DNA from: Anoxybacillus mongoliensis
Lineage (GTDB): Bacteria; Bacillota; Bacilli; Bacillales; Anoxybacillaceae
Reading direction: 5' to 3'
Assembly: GCF_014201515.1 (NCBI RefSeq)
Contig: NZ_JACHEQ010000002.1
Coordinates: forward strand, 62,001 to 126,000
DNA length: 64,000 nt
The translations under genes and the position numbers were made by a program. Each line of letters opens with the position of its first letter. Position 1 is the stretch's first letter. A model generated the notes under the pieces. That model was not told the origin of the DNA. It was given only the letters and a program-made list of their open reading frames with translations, and did not search any database. Shown here piece by piece: positions 9,842 to 21,781 of this stretch.

Positions 9842-10174
9842 TTATTTTCTACCGTACGGACGCTTTGCGCGCGGTGGGCCAAGCACTTCTGAAAAAATCA
9901 CACCTTGTACGAGCGGATGCGTCGGTAATTGTCTTGTTTTTGCTTGTTGCTCAATCATTTGCTGTGGCACAATAATTTCTCGCTCTTTCTTAACTTCACG
10001 TCTTGTTTCTAGCTCTATTTCTTTCACAACAGCAGTCGGTTTTTGTTGTTGCTGTTGTTTTTGTTCAATCGTTTCCTGTACTGTTTTCATTCTTTTTCCA
10101 ATCCATGAAACAAATGCAACTAAAACAAAGACAACAAATAAGTTGTTAAGAAGCCAATCGATTAGCACCATCAT
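9842..10174 (-). CDS. Small membrane protein in the yqfB position
   Basis: A 110-aa protein with one N-terminal membrane helix (LLNNLFVVFVLVAFVSWI). A charged, glutamine-rich, probably helical stretch follows (run of Q near residues 40-45), and the protein ends EVLGPPRAKRPYGRK. It lies between floA (8 bp) and yqfC, the place of yqfB in B. subtilis, but I cannot establish homology. The position suggests a membrane-associated partner of FloA/NfeD, which is inference only. Confidence 0.75.
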   Translation of the reverse strand: MMVLIDWLLNNLFVVFVLVAFVSWIGKRMKTVQETIEQKQQQQQKPTAVVKEIELETRREVKKEREIIVPQQMIEQQAKTRQLPTHPLVQGVIFSEVLGPPRAKRPYGRK

Positions 10175-10181
10175 TTATTCC

Positions 10182-11171
10182 TCACTTTTTTTCTTCGTCT
10201 GGGCTTTGTGTGAGTTTCCCAATCGAATCACGCATATTCGTGTCCGCCATAATGTTTTTTAAGTTCATGTAATCCATGACACCGAGCTTGCCAGAACGGA
10301 GCGCTTCTGCCATCGCAAGCGGCACTTGTGCTTCTGCTTCAATGACTTTTGCCTGCATTTCTTGAACGCGTGCTTTCATTTCTTGTTCAAGTGCAACGGC
10401 CATTGCACGACGTTCTTCCGCCTTCGCTTGCGCAATTTTTTTATCTGCTTCGGCTTGGTCTGTTTGTAATTCTGCACCAATATTTTTTCCAATGTCAATA
10501 TCGGCAATATCGATCGATAAGATTTCAAATGCAGTTCCTGAATCTAATCCTTTAGCTAATACCGTTTGAGAAATCATATCTGGGTTTTCAAGTACTTTTT
10601 TATGGTCGTCTTGAGAGCCAATTGTTGATACAATACCTTCACCTACACGTGCAATAATTGTTTCTTCTCCTGCTCCACCCACTAATCGATCAATATTTGC
10701 TCGTACAGTAATACGAGCTTTCGCCTTTACTTCAATTCCATCCATTGCGACACCAGAAATAAACGGTGTTTCAATGACTTTTGGATTGACGCTCATTTGA
10801 ACAGCTTCTAGTACGTTTCGTCCTGCTAAATCAATGGCGGCACAACGTTCAAACGTCAAATTAATATTTGCGCGTTGTGCAGCAATTAAGGCATTAACGA
10901 CACGGTCGACATTTCCACCTGCTAAATAATGGCTTTCTAACTGATTAATCGTTACATCTAACCCTGCTTTTTTCGCCTTAATTAACGGATTAATAACACG
11001 CGATGGAATGACGCGACGCAATCGCATGCCGATAAGCGTAAAAATGCTAATTGGAACGCCGGAAGCAATGGCAGAAATCCAGAGCATAACCGGAACGAAC
11101 GAAAAAAATACAGCTAACAATACAAGTCCTAACGCAATTGCAATGATAAATAAAAGTTGATCTGGCGTCAT
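10182..11171 (-). CDS. floA: Flotillin-like protein FloA
   Basis: Membrane-microdomain scaffold (formerly YqfA). The 329-aa protein has an N-terminal hydrophobic hairpin ([20 protein letters not shown], then [19 protein letters not shown]), a PHB/SPFH-like domain, and an Ala/Glu-rich coiled-coil segment ([19 protein letters not shown]). Its ATG overlaps the nfeD stop by 4 bp, the standard nfeD-floA pairing. Confidence 0.95.
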   Translation of the reverse strand: MTPDQLLFIIAIALGLVLLAVFFSFVPVMLWISAIASGVPISIFTLIGMRLRRVIPSRVINPLIKAKKAGLDVTINQLESHYLAGGNVDRVVNALIAAQRANINLTFERCAAIDLAGRNVLEAVQMSVNPKVIETPFISGVAMDGIEVKAKARITVRANIDRLVGGAGEETIIARVGEGIVSTIGSQDDHKKVLENPDMISQTVLAKGLDSGTAFEILSIDIADIDIGKNIGAELQTDQAEADKKIAQAKAEERRAMAVALEQEMKARVQEMQAKVIEAEAQVPLAMAEALRSGKLGVMDYMNLKNIMADTNMRDSIGKLTQSPDEEKK

Positions 11172-11830
11172 ACGATTTCCTCCTCTTTTTTACATTCTCG
11201 AACAACAATTTTTAGCCCATCTACATGAATAACTTCAATCGGACGATTTCGCTCTATATATTCCCCTTCCGTGACGACATCTACACGTTCACGATCAATG
11301 AGCGCTGTTCCTGATGGCCGCAATACAGTAAGTGACACTCCGCGCTTTCCCATCAAATCAATGCGCGCTTCATGGGACACATATCCCTTTTCGTTTCGCT
11401 GTTCATCGGTCAGCACAATTTTTTCAAAAAGAGCCATTTTCTTTTTACTAACCCGACTAAGCCATAATCCCATCATGAGCGCACTAACGACGGCTATCGA
11501 TAAAGAAACGGTAATAAATGGGGAATGCTTAGCTGCTAAAAATAAGCTCCACACGAGCGTACTCACTCCAGCAACACCGATTACCCCACCTGGCACAAAC
11601 AACTCAATGACTAACAAAATAAGACCAATACCAAATAATATAATTGCCCCGACACTTGTTAAACCAGCTGCTAAATGCGATGAAAAAAATAGCAAAAAGC
11701 AAGCGAGGCTTCCCGTTCCTTTCCAGCTCCAGCGCGCATCGTATAATTGCCAAACAAACAACACGCTGCCGGCGATGAGTAAAAGCGCAGCAAGGAACGG
11801 ATGCGTGAAAGCAATAATGAAACCGGCCAT
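11168..11830 (-). CDS. NfeD family protein (short form of YqeZ)
   Basis: Membrane protein coupled to FloA. The 220-aa protein has about five membrane helices and a C-terminal soluble OB-fold ([29 protein letters not shown]), the NfeD domain. It lacks the N-terminal ClpP-class serine-protease domain of B. subtilis YqeZ, so it is the short NfeD1b-like architecture. The start at ATG 11830 follows AAAGGAGGAAAAACG. Confidence 0.88.
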   Translation of the reverse strand: MAGFIIAFTHPFLAALLLIAGSVLFVWQLYDARWSWKGTGSLACFLLFFSSHLAAGLTSVGAIILFGIGLILLVIELFVPGGVIGVAGVSTLVWSLFLAAKHSPFITVSLSIAVVSALMMGLWLSRVSKKKMALFEKIVLTDEQRNEKGYVSHEARIDLMGKRGVSLTVLRPSGTALIDRERVDVVTEGEYIERNRPIEVIHVDGLKIVVRECKKEEEIV

Positions 11831-11891
11831 CGTTTTTCCTCCTTTCACCTTTTATATGTACGTATGAAAGGAAAAAAAGTTTCAAAAACAG

Positions 11892-11923
11892 AAAAACGCC
11901 TTACGATATCGTAAGGCGTTTTT
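11892..11923 (-). terminator. Terminator after yqeY
   Basis: Perfect 32-bp palindrome with arms AAAAACGCCTTACGAT/ATCGTAAGGCGTTTTT. It overlaps the yqeY stop codon and ends in a T run in either direction. It separates rpsU-yqeY from nfeD. Confidence 0.85.
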
Positions 11924-12365
11924 AACTCAAATGTTGTTGAACAAGTTTGTTTACGAGCGAGCCGTCTGCTTTTCCTTTCACTTTCGGCATGATCGCTCCC
12001 ATCACTTTACCCATATCCGCTTTTGAGGAAGCGCCCACTTCTGCAATCGTTTCTTTGACGATTTGCACAAGCTCTTCTTCGCTCAACTGCTTCGGCATGT
12101 AAAGTTCAAGAACCGTAATTTCTTCCTTAACTTTATCAACAAGGTCTGTGCGACCAGCTTTTTCAAATTCCTGGAGGGAGTCTTTACGCTGTTTTAATTC
12201 GCGAGAAAGTACGGTTAATTCTTCATCTTCGGTCAACGTTTTGCCAAGTTTAATCGCTTCATTTTGTAAGGCGGATTTCACCATGCGAATGACCGACAAT
12301 TTGTCCTTCTCTTTGTTTTTCATCGCTTGCTTCATATCATTGTTCAAACGTTCGAGAAGACTCAT
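11922..12365 (-). CDS. yqeY: GatB/YqeY domain protein
   Basis: A 147-aa protein of the YqeY family ([29 protein letters not shown]...). Its C-terminal half resembles the tRNA-binding tail of GatB amidotransferase. Its role is unsettled, possibly tRNA-related. It sits directly after rpsU, a conserved pairing in Firmicutes. Confidence 0.93.
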   Translation of the reverse strand: MSLLERLNNDMKQAMKNKEKDKLSVIRMVKSALQNEAIKLGKTLTEDEELTVLSRELKQRKDSLQEFEKAGRTDLVDKVKEEITVLELYMPKQLSEEELVQIVKETIAEVGASSKADMGKVMGAIMPKVKGKADGSLVNKLVQQHLS

Positions 12366-12379
12366 AAATACACCCTCTT

Positions 12380-12553
12380 TTAATATTTGCGCTTTCTAGC
12401 CGCTTCAGACTTTTTCTTGCGTCTTACGCTTGGCTTTTCATAGAATTCGCGCTTTCTTGCTTCTTGTAACGTACCTGTTTTTGAAACTGCACGTTTGAAG
12501 CGACGAAGAGCATCTTCAAGCGACTCGTTTTTACGAACGATCGTTTTCGACAT
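12380..12553 (-). CDS. rpsU: 30S ribosomal protein S21
   Basis: A 57-aa highly basic protein starting [20 protein letters not shown] and ending [13 protein letters not shown], diagnostic for bS21. The start ATG at 12553 has the RBS GGGAGGGAAG. It is followed by yqeY after 14 bp and has its own strong promoter upstream. Confidence 0.96.
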   Translation of the reverse strand: MSKTIVRKNESLEDALRRFKRAVSKTGTLQEARKREFYEKPSVRRKKKSEAARKRKY

Positions 12554-12591
12554 CCTACTTCCCTCCCTCCGAACAAAACCGCTAATCCTTG

Positions 12592-12646
12592 GTACATGTT
12601 AGAACATGTACTTTCAAAGTATAATATAACCAAGTTCATAAGTCAA
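12592..12646 (-). promoter_or_regulatory. rpsU promoter with a palindromic leader
   Basis: Sigma-A promoter on the minus strand: -35 TTGACT (12641-12646), 17-nt spacer, -10 TATACT (12618-12623). Immediately downstream, across the expected transcript start, lies the palindrome GTACATGTT-AG-AACATGTAC (12592-12611). It could be an operator or a leader hairpin that regulates S21. Confidence 0.75.
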
Positions 12647-12653
12647 CTTCTTT

Positions 12654-14006
12654 TTATGAGCTTAACCGAATGTTTTCATGAACATCATCGATGACGCGAA
12701 CAAATTCCCCTTCGTTATATGGATAACCTGCTTTTGTAATTTTCACTTTCACAAGTTTACCCACCATTTCTTCTGTTGCTGGGAACTTCACTTTTAAATA
12801 GTTATCCGTATAACCGACGTATAATCCGCTCGTTAGATCTTCTTTATAAGGCTCTTCTGGAATGATTTCAAGCACTTGTCCTTCAAACTTTGAAGCGTAC
12901 TCTTTCGCTAATTGATCGGAAAGTGCGATTAAACGATGTACGCGTTCGTTTTTTATTTCTTCCTCGACCTGATCTGGCATTCTCGCGGCCGGTGTGCCCG
13001 TCCGTTTCGAGTACGGGAAGACATGTAACTCAGAAAAACGCTGCTCGCGAATAAATTCGTATGTCTCCATAAATTCTTCTTCGGTCTCACCTGGGAAACC
13101 AACGATGACATCTGATGTAACAGCTAAGTCTGGAAATACTTCACGTAAACGTGCTAGTCTCTCCGCGAAAAATTCGGTTGTATATTTGCGACGCATCCGC
13201 TTTAACACCGTATTTGAACCAGATTGCAGCGGAATGTGTAAATGACGGACGATTTTATCGGACTGTTTTAATACCGCAATGACCTCATCTGTAATTTGGC
13301 TCGCTTCAATCGATGAAATACGCAATCGTTTTAATCCTTTCACTTGTTCATCGATATCGCGCAACAGCATGGCGAAATTGTAATCTTTCATATCTTCACC
13401 ATATCCGCCTGTATGAATGCCAGTCAATACAATTTCTTTATAGCCTGCATCAACGAGTTGTTGTGCCTGACGAATAACTTCTTTCGGGTCGCGTGAGCGC
13501 ATTAAACCGCGCGCCCATGGGATAATACAAAACGTGCAAAAGTTATTGCATCCTTCTTGAATTTTCAGCGATGCGCGTGTTCGATCCGTAAACGCAGGCA
13601 CATCAAGCTCTTCATATACGCGTGTTTTCATAATGTTGCGCACACCGTTAATTGGCTGACGTTGTTGTTTAAACTGCTCAATGTACTCTAAAATTTTGCC
13701 GCGATCTTGTGTACCGATGACAATATCGACGCCTGGAATCGCCATAACTTCTGCAGGAGACGTTTGCGCATAACAGCCCGTTACACAGACGACCGCATCA
13801 GGATTGCGGCGCACTGCACGACGAATCACTTGGCGACTTTTTTTATCCCCTGTATTCGTTACTGTGCACGTATTTATAACGTATACATCGGCGTGGCTTT
13901 CAAAATCTTTTCGCTCGTATCCCGCTTGTTTAAATAACTGCCAAATCGCTTCTGTTTCGTAATGATTCACTTTGCATCCTAACGTATGGAATGCAACCGT
14001 TGGCAT
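12654..14006 (-). CDS. mtaB: tRNA t6A37 methylthiotransferase MtaB
   Basis: Radical-SAM enzyme that converts t6A37 to ms2t6A37 in ANN-decoding tRNAs. The 450-aa protein shows the N-terminal UPF0004 cluster (TLGCKVNHYE, INTCTVT, VTGCYAQ), the radical-SAM motif CNNFCTFC in QEGCNNFCTFCIIPWARG, and a C-terminal TRAM domain. ATG 14006 (MPTVAFHTLGCK) matches the family start; the frame stays open upstream to 14117 but would overlap rsmE. It is the last gene of the hrcA-dnaK-prmA-rsmE run. Confidence 0.94.
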   Translation of the reverse strand: MPTVAFHTLGCKVNHYETEAIWQLFKQAGYERKDFESHADVYVINTCTVTNTGDKKSRQVIRRAVRRNPDAVVCVTGCYAQTSPAEVMAIPGVDIVIGTQDRGKILEYIEQFKQQRQPINGVRNIMKTRVYEELDVPAFTDRTRASLKIQEGCNNFCTFCIIPWARGLMRSRDPKEVIRQAQQLVDAGYKEIVLTGIHTGGYGEDMKDYNFAMLLRDIDEQVKGLKRLRISSIEASQITDEVIAVLKQSDKIVRHLHIPLQSGSNTVLKRMRRKYTTEFFAERLARLREVFPDLAVTSDVIVGFPGETEEEFMETYEFIREQRFSELHVFPYSKRTGTPAARMPDQVEEEIKNERVHRLIALSDQLAKEYASKFEGQVLEIIPEEPYKEDLTSGLYVGYTDNYLKVKFPATEEMVGKLVKVKITKAGYPYNEGEFVRVIDDVHENIRLSS

Positions 14007-14016
14007 GTATATCACC

Positions 14017-14769
14017 TCACTTAAGTTCCCATTCATAAGATACTGCTGATAATGCGTATAACGGCGCCGTCTCCGCCCGTAAAATGCGCGGTCCAAGACT
14101 ACATGCGACAAACCCATGTTCTTTTAATAGCGCAACTTCTTGCTCAGATAGTCCGCCCTCTGGTCCAAAAACGACGAGGAGAGTGTCCCCATTGTTCATC
14201 GTTTGAAGAAGATGAGCAAACGAACGATGGTTTCCTTCTTTCGCCTCTTCTTCATATGCGATACATTTATAATTGATATCGCGCGCCCATGCAATGAGTT
14301 CACGAATCGTCATCGGAGCATAAACAGATGGCATATAAGCCCTGTGCGATTGTTCAGCCGCTTCTTTCACGATTTTTTGCCAACGTTCCACTTTTTTATC
14401 GCCTTTTTTCTCGTCCCATTTGACGATCGAACGAGAGGTGATGAGCGGAAGAAATCCTTTTGCTCCAAGCTCTGTTCCTTTTTGTAAAACGAGTTCGTAT
14501 TTATCTCCTTTTAACAATCCGCTTGCGATATATACGTGCACAGGAAGTTCAACATTTGTCTCTATCCATTGTATAATACGGCAGCGAACAAAATCATTGG
14601 AAATTTGTTCGATCTCGCAAAGCATCGTTTCACTACGTTCATTACAACAAAGAAGGCGATCACCTTCATTCATACGCATCACCCGTCCAATATGATGGAC
14701 GTCATCGCCAGAAATCATGACGTGATCGCCAACGATTTGCTCGTTACGTACAAAATATCGTTGCAACAC
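14017..14769 (-). CDS. rsmE: 16S rRNA (uracil1498-N3)-methyltransferase RsmE
   Basis: SPOUT methyltransferase that methylates U1498 of 16S rRNA. The protein starts (M)LQRYFVRNEQIVGD, and the C-terminal knot shows VVFGPEGGLSEQEV and LGPRILRAETAP. The start is GTG 14769 or TTG 14766 behind AAAAAGGGTGTTC; the longer open frame to 14811 has no family support. It lies 11 bp after prmA. Confidence 0.94.
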   Translation of the reverse strand: MLQRYFVRNEQIVGDHVMISGDDVHHIGRVMRMNEGDRLLCCNERSETMLCEIEQISNDFVRCRIIQWIETNVELPVHVYIASGLLKGDKYELVLQKGTELGAKGFLPLITSRSIVKWDEKKGDKKVERWQKIVKEAAEQSHRAYMPSVYAPMTIRELIAWARDINYKCIAYEEEAKEGNHRSFAHLLQTMNNGDTLLVVFGPEGGLSEQEVALLKEHGFVACSLGPRILRAETAPLYALSAVSYEWELK

Positions 14770-14780
14770 GAACACCCTTT

Positions 14781-15719
14781 TTATTGTTTTTTTGCAATAA
14801 ACGCAACCCAATCTTCCATTGTCAACGTTTCTTCAATTGCAAAACCAGCGCGAAGTAGCCCTTCCTTTACTTCTTGTTTTTTTGTTTGAATGATACCTGA
14901 TGTAATAAATACCCCACCTGAACGCAACAGGCGATACGCATCATCGACAAAACGAAGAATAATTTCAGCTAAAATGTTTGCGACGATAACATCTGCTTGT
15001 TCATCCATTCGATCAAGTAAATTATTTTGCGAAACGGTCACGACATCGTGTACTTTATTCAACTTCACGTTCAATTTTGCACTTTCTACCGCAACCGGAT
15101 CTAAATCGAGCGCATGGACACGTTTGGCACCTAACATCGCAGCAGCAATGCTTAAAATACCGGATCCTGTACCGACATCAACGACTGTATCTCCTTCTTT
15201 AACCGTTTTTTCAAGCGCTTGAATACACATGACTGTTGTCGGATGCGTCCCTGTGCCAAACGCCATGCCCGGATCTAATTCAATAATTAATTCATCGCTT
15301 GAAACCGGTTCATACGTTTCCCATGTCGGAACGATCGTAAATCGCTCAGAAATTTTAACTGGGTTGTAATACTTTTTCCACGCCGTCGCCCATTCTTCTT
15401 CATTCACTTCACTAATTGTAATTTTATTTCGTCCGATATCAATGTTATATAACATTAAGTTATTAATTGCTTGTTTAATTTCTTCGACCGTCTCACCTAA
15501 AAAACTATTCACCGGTAAATACGCTTTAATAATAACGCCTTCTTCGGGGTAATCGTCAGGATTGAGTTGGTAGATTTCCCCGTAAGTCGTTTCACGCTCT
15601 TTCGTTAGTTCAAATGGATCTTCAATGACAACGCCACCTGCACCTGCTTCATGTAAAATATTTGAAATCGCCTCGACCGCTTCGTGTGTTGTATGAATAC
15701 TTATTTCTGACCATTTCAT
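14781..15719 (-). CDS. prmA: Ribosomal protein L11 methyltransferase PrmA
   Basis: SAM-dependent methyltransferase that trimethylates L11. The 312-aa protein has [15 protein letters not shown] and motif [16 protein letters not shown], followed by the post-[10 protein letters not shown] and the NPPY-like [11 protein letters not shown]. It sits between dnaJ and rsmE as in Bacillus. Confidence 0.95.
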   Translation of the reverse strand: MKWSEISIHTTHEAVEAISNILHEAGAGGVVIEDPFELTKERETTYGEIYQLNPDDYPEEGVIIKAYLPVNSFLGETVEEIKQAINNLMLYNIDIGRNKITISEVNEEEWATAWKKYYNPVKISERFTIVPTWETYEPVSSDELIIELDPGMAFGTGTHPTTVMCIQALEKTVKEGDTVVDVGTGSGILSIAAAMLGAKRVHALDLDPVAVESAKLNVKLNKVHDVVTVSQNNLLDRMDEQADVIVANILAEIILRFVDDAYRLLRSGGVFITSGIIQTKKQEVKEGLLRAGFAIEETLTMEDWVAFIAKKQ

Positions 15720-15742
15720 AATCTACCAACTCCTCCTTCACG

Positions 15743-16864
15743 TTACTCCCCTTTAAATGCTCGCTTCACTTTTGCAAAAAAGCTGTCTTCTTGGCCATTC
15801 CCTTGACTGAGTTGTTCAAATTCACGCAATAATTGTTTTTGACGTTCCGTTAATTTCGTTGGTGTGACGACACGTACGCGAATATGTTGATCTCCTTTTC
15901 CATACCCATGCACATTCGGTACTCCTTTTCCTTTTAAACGGAATTTTGTACCTGTTTGCGTACCAGCTGGAATTTTCAACTTTACTTTTCCGTACAACGT
16001 CGGCACTTCGATATCTGCACCGAGCGCTGCTTGCGTAAATGTAATTGGCATTTCACAATAAATGTCATCGCCATCGCGTTCGAAAAACTCATGTGGTTCA
16101 ACATGGAAAACGATGTACAAATCCCCTGATGGTCCACCGTTGATTCCTGGTTCTCCTTGACCTGCTAAACGTAATTGCTGACCATCATCGACACCAGCAG
16201 GAATTTTGACATGAATTTTTTTCCGTTTTTTCACACGACCTGTTCCATGACATGTTGTACATTTCTCTTTAATCCACTGCCCTGTTCCGCCGCAATGATG
16301 ACAAACGCGTCGATTTACGATGCGGCCAAATGGCGTTGCTTGTTCAATCGTTAATTGCCCTGTTCCGTGACAATGTGCGCACGTTTCTTTTTTCGTTCCT
16401 GGTTTCGCCCCTGAACCGTGACACGTATCACACGTTTCTTCACGTGGAATTTCAATATTTGTTTCTTTTCCGAATACCGCTTCTTCAAACGTCAAACGCA
16501 TCGTATATTGCAAGTCTGCCCCTGCACGCGGCGCGTTCGGATCACGTCGGCGCCCACCGCCAAAAAAGCTACTGAAAATATCTTCGAAGCCACCAAACCC
16601 ACCAAAATCAAAATCAGCACCGCCAAATCCGCCAAACTGCTGGTTCGGATCTGTATGACCAAACTGATCGTAATGAGCACGCTTTTGATCGTCACTTAAC
16701 ACTTCATATGCTTCTTTAATTTCTTTAAACTTTTCTGCTGCATCGGGCGCTTTATTAATATCTGGATGATACTGTTTTGATAACTTCCGATATGCTTTTT
16801 TAATTTCTTCCTTTGTTGCGTTTTTGCTTACACCGAGCACTTCATAATAGTCTCGTTTACTCAT
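15743..16864 (-). CDS. dnaJ: Chaperone DnaJ
   Basis: Hsp40 co-chaperone that stimulates DnaK ATPase and presents substrates. The 373-aa type I architecture has a J-domain with HPD in KQYHPDINK, a G/F-rich linker, four CxxCxGxG zinc repeats ([32 protein letters not shown]), and a C-terminal substrate domain. The start at ATG 16864 follows GGGAGTGGGTGATC. It is separated from dnaK by a hairpin, so it is probably expressed both by read-through and separately. Confidence 0.97.
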   Translation of the reverse strand: MSKRDYYEVLGVSKNATKEEIKKAYRKLSKQYHPDINKAPDAAEKFKEIKEAYEVLSDDQKRAHYDQFGHTDPNQQFGGFGGADFDFGGFGGFEDIFSSFFGGGRRRDPNAPRAGADLQYTMRLTFEEAVFGKETNIEIPREETCDTCHGSGAKPGTKKETCAHCHGTGQLTIEQATPFGRIVNRRVCHHCGGTGQWIKEKCTTCHGTGRVKKRKKIHVKIPAGVDDGQQLRLAGQGEPGINGGPSGDLYIVFHVEPHEFFERDGDDIYCEMPITFTQAALGADIEVPTLYGKVKLKIPAGTQTGTKFRLKGKGVPNVHGYGKGDQHIRVRVVTPTKLTERQKQLLREFEQLSQGNGQEDSFFAKVKRAFKGE

Positions 16865-16950
16865 GATCACCCACTCCCGACTCGTTCACATGAACGTAAT
16901 TTTATCATTGTCTCATCTTATTACGCAATATATTTGATGTTTCCATAGCA

Positions 16951-16989
16951 AAAAAGTCAAAGCCAAGGCAGGCCTGACTTTGACTTTTT
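16951..16989 (-). terminator. Terminator between dnaK and dnaJ
   Basis: Minus-strand stem AAAGTCAAAGTCAGG pairing with CCTTGGCTTTGACTTT, followed by TTTT. It lies 7 nt after the dnaK stop and would lower dnaJ expression relative to dnaK. Confidence 0.75.
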
Positions 16990-16995
16990 GTTTGT

Positions 16996-19411
<2,416 letters not shown>

Positions 19412-19477
19412 CTTCTCACCTCCCTCAAACACTTGAAAAGCGGATGGGGAAATTCCCCATCCATAATATTGACATCG

Positions 19478-20512
19478 CTAATCTTTTTGATACCACATCG
19501 TTAATACGTTCGATAAGTCGGTCGCAACAAGATTCAACAATGAGATGACGCGCGAATATTCCATACGAGTTGGACCAAGAACAGCAATTGTGCCTAGTTT
19601 CTCTCCACCGACAGAATATGTCGCAGTAATCAAACTACAGTTTTCCATTCCTTCGACGTCGTTTTCCGTTCCAATTTTCACTTGGACACCTTGTTGTTTA
19701 TGCTTTCTTAACAAACGATAAAACTCTTTTTCTTGCTCAATGACGTTAAATAAAGCACGAAGCTTATCAATGTCATTAAATTCTGGTTGACGAAGCATAT
19801 TCATTTTTCCGCTTAAAAACATTTGTGCAGGCGCATTTAAATCTAAAGAAGTAGAAATCATACGCAACATGTGGTCGTAGCTTCGGATGTGTTCACGCAG
19901 AACATGCGCAACTTCCGTTTGAATTTTATCTGTCAAATCTTCTAAAGGCACGCCCGCCAACCGATCGTTTAAAATGTTTACCATCTTTTCGACATCAGAT
20001 GTCGGAATAGAAGGTGGGAGCGTGACGACATGCTTTTCGACATACCCTGTATCTGTCACAATGATCGCAACAGCTGTTTCCGCATTCAGTGGAACAATTT
20101 GAATTGTTTTTAATTTATGTTCTTTCACTGAGGGGCCAAGCACAACCGTTGTATAGTTTGTTAAATCTGATAAAATTTGTGCCGATTTTTGAATAATTTT
20201 TTCTAGTTCATATATTTGCTCATTAAAAATCGAGCGAATCGTTTGTACATCTTTTTGTGTTAATCGGAAAGGCGGCAACAAATGGTCAACGTAATACCGA
20301 TACCCTTTCTGAGACGGAACGCGGCCAGAGGAAATATGTGTTTTTTCGATAAAGCCAAGTTCCTCTAAATCAGCCATCTCATTGCGAATGGTAGCCGAAC
20401 TAAACGTAATTTGTTCCTTTTTTGATAACGTCCGCGAACCAACCGGTTGCCCTGAACGAATAAAATCATCGACAATAATTTTTAAAATTAACAATTGGCG
20501 ATCTGTTAGCAA
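19478..20512 (-). CDS. hrcA: Heat-shock repressor HrcA
   Basis: Winged-helix repressor of the class I heat-shock genes, binding CIRCE and maintained by GroE. The 344-aa protein starts [21 protein letters not shown], then has the HTH core [21 protein letters not shown]. First gene of the dnaK operon; its own promoter carries CIRCE 16 bp upstream, so it is autoregulated. Confidence 0.97.
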   Translation of the reverse strand: MLTDRQLLILKIIVDDFIRSGQPVGSRTLSKKEQITFSSATIRNEMADLEELGFIEKTHISSGRVPSQKGYRYYVDHLLPPFRLTQKDVQTIRSIFNEQIYELEKIIQKSAQILSDLTNYTTVVLGPSVKEHKLKTIQIVPLNAETAVAIIVTDTGYVEKHVVTLPPSIPTSDVEKMVNILNDRLAGVPLEDLTDKIQTEVAHVLREHIRSYDHMLRMISTSLDLNAPAQMFLSGKMNMLRQPEFNDIDKLRALFNVIEQEKEFYRLLRKHKQQGVQVKIGTENDVEGMENCSLITATYSVGGEKLGTIAVLGPTRMEYSRVISLLNLVATDLSNVLTMWYQKD

Positions 20513-20527
20513 CGCTCATCACCTCTG

Positions 20528-20554
20528 TTAGCACTCTAATAAAGCGAGTGCTAA
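20528..20554 (-). promoter_or_regulatory. CIRCE operator (HrcA binding site)
   Basis: Perfect inverted repeat TTAGCACTC-N9-GAGTGCTAA between the hrcA promoter and start codon. It is the consensus CIRCE element without a mismatch. Confidence 0.97.
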
Positions 20555-20564
20555 ATCTACTATT

Positions 20565-20593
20565 AAGGTATCAAATTGCACTTGTCATGTCAA
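20565..20593 (-). promoter_or_regulatory. hrcA-grpE-dnaK-dnaJ promoter
   Basis: Minus-strand -35 TTGACA (20588-20593), 17-nt spacer, -10 TACCTT (20565-20570), with CIRCE directly downstream over the start site. The -35 overlaps the end of hemW. Confidence 0.7.
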
Positions 20594-21741
20594 GATGAAA
20601 CGCCAAGAAACGACTGAAATACTTCATTTCCTAGCAGTTTGCCGCGATGTGTGAGAAAAATAGCTTCATCTGTCTCCTCAAGTAATCCGTTTTGTTTTTG
20701 TAACGCAATCGCTTCGTCAAAGACAGCATGTACCGTTTTTCCGTAACGTTGGAAAAATTCGTCCTTGTTTATTCCCTCGATTTTCCGCAAACCGAGAAAC
20801 ATATGCTCTTCCATTTCTTCTTCTTTTGACACAACATGTGTATCTACATAAGGGAGTTGGTCTTGTTGAATGAGTTGAATATATTTTTTAATCGGTCCCG
20901 CGTTTACGTATCTTACGCCGTTCATATAACTATGCGCTCCCGCACCAAATCCGTAGTAGTACTCATTATTCCAATATGTCATATTATGACGGCTATAAAA
21001 CCCGTTTTGTGCATAATTGCTTAATTCGTACTGTTTATACCCATGTTGTTCCATTTGTTCCATAATGATTTCGTACATATATGCTTCTTCTTCTTGACTC
21101 GGTAACGGCAATATATTTTTTTTCATCAAATTGTAAAAAACCGTTTTTGGCTCAATAATTAATGAATAGGCAGAAACGTGTTGAATAGGTAATGAAAACG
21201 TCATGTGCAACGTTTCTTTTAGTTGATCGATCGTTTGTGTCGGTAATCCGTACATTAAATCGATATTTATATTATGAAAGCCGATTTTGTGCGCCTGCTC
21301 AATTGTGGCAATTGCCGTTTCCTGCGTATGTGTACGTCCAATGCGTGTTAGCAGCTCATCATCAAACGTCTGCACCCCAAAACTTAGGCGATTGACTCCC
21401 CATTGTTTGAGCACATGCAACTGTTCGTCACTCACTCCATCTGGGTTCGCTTCAACGGTAAACTCGACATTCGAAGCGAGCGGAACAATGCGATGAATAG
21501 CGCGCAATAATCGATCGAATTGTTTGGCGGTAAGCGACGTCGGCGTTCCTCCACCGATAAATACCGTTTGTAATCGTGACGTCGGGAAACGTTCAAACGT
21601 CCGCTCCATTTCGATGATTAACGCATCAATATAAGCATCAACCGGTTGCTGATGTAAAAATACTTTATTGAAATCACAATAATGGCAAATGTGCGTACAA
21701 AACGGAATATGAATATATGCTGCTTGAATCACTCGTTTCAC
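20590..21741 (-). CDS. hemW: Radical SAM heme chaperone HemW
   Basis: HemN-like radical-SAM protein; HemW inserts heme into target proteins rather than acting as coproporphyrinogen dehydrogenase (family knowledge). The 383-aa protein starts AAYIHIPFCTHICHYCDF, with the CxxxCxxC cluster motif followed by F rather than the extra Cys of HemN. VFIGGGTPTSL follows. It is located between lepA and hrcA, as in Bacillus. Confidence 0.95.
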   Translation of the reverse strand: MKRVIQAAYIHIPFCTHICHYCDFNKVFLHQQPVDAYIDALIIEMERTFERFPTSRLQTVFIGGGTPTSLTAKQFDRLLRAIHRIVPLASNVEFTVEANPDGVSDEQLHVLKQWGVNRLSFGVQTFDDELLTRIGRTHTQETAIATIEQAHKIGFHNINIDLMYGLPTQTIDQLKETLHMTFSLPIQHVSAYSLIIEPKTVFYNLMKKNILPLPSQEEEAYMYEIIMEQMEQHGYKQYELSNYAQNGFYSRHNMTYWNNEYYYGFGAGAHSYMNGVRYVNAGPIKKYIQLIQQDQLPYVDTHVVSKEEEMEEHMFLGLRKIEGINKDEFFQRYGKTVHAVFDEAIALQKQNGLLEETDEAIFLTHRGKLLGNEVFQSFLGVSS

Positions 21742-21756
21742 CCTTTTCTATATAAA

Positions 21757-21781
21757 AAACCGCAGAATGGTTCTGCGGTTT
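21757..21781 (-). terminator. Terminator between lepA and hemW
   Basis: Stem AAACCGCAGAA/TTCTGCGGTTT with a 3-nt loop, then TTTT on the minus strand. It overlaps the lepA stop. Confidence 0.75.

Noticed and set aside
9756-10262. Long plus-strand open frame (168 aa) over yqfC/floA
   Set aside because: Low-complexity Phe/Cys/Ser-rich translation lying opposite well-supported minus-strand genes, no RBS.
11271-11867. 198-aa plus-strand frame opposite nfeD
   Set aside because: Antisense shadow of a recognised gene; composition is typical of a reverse-strand artefact.
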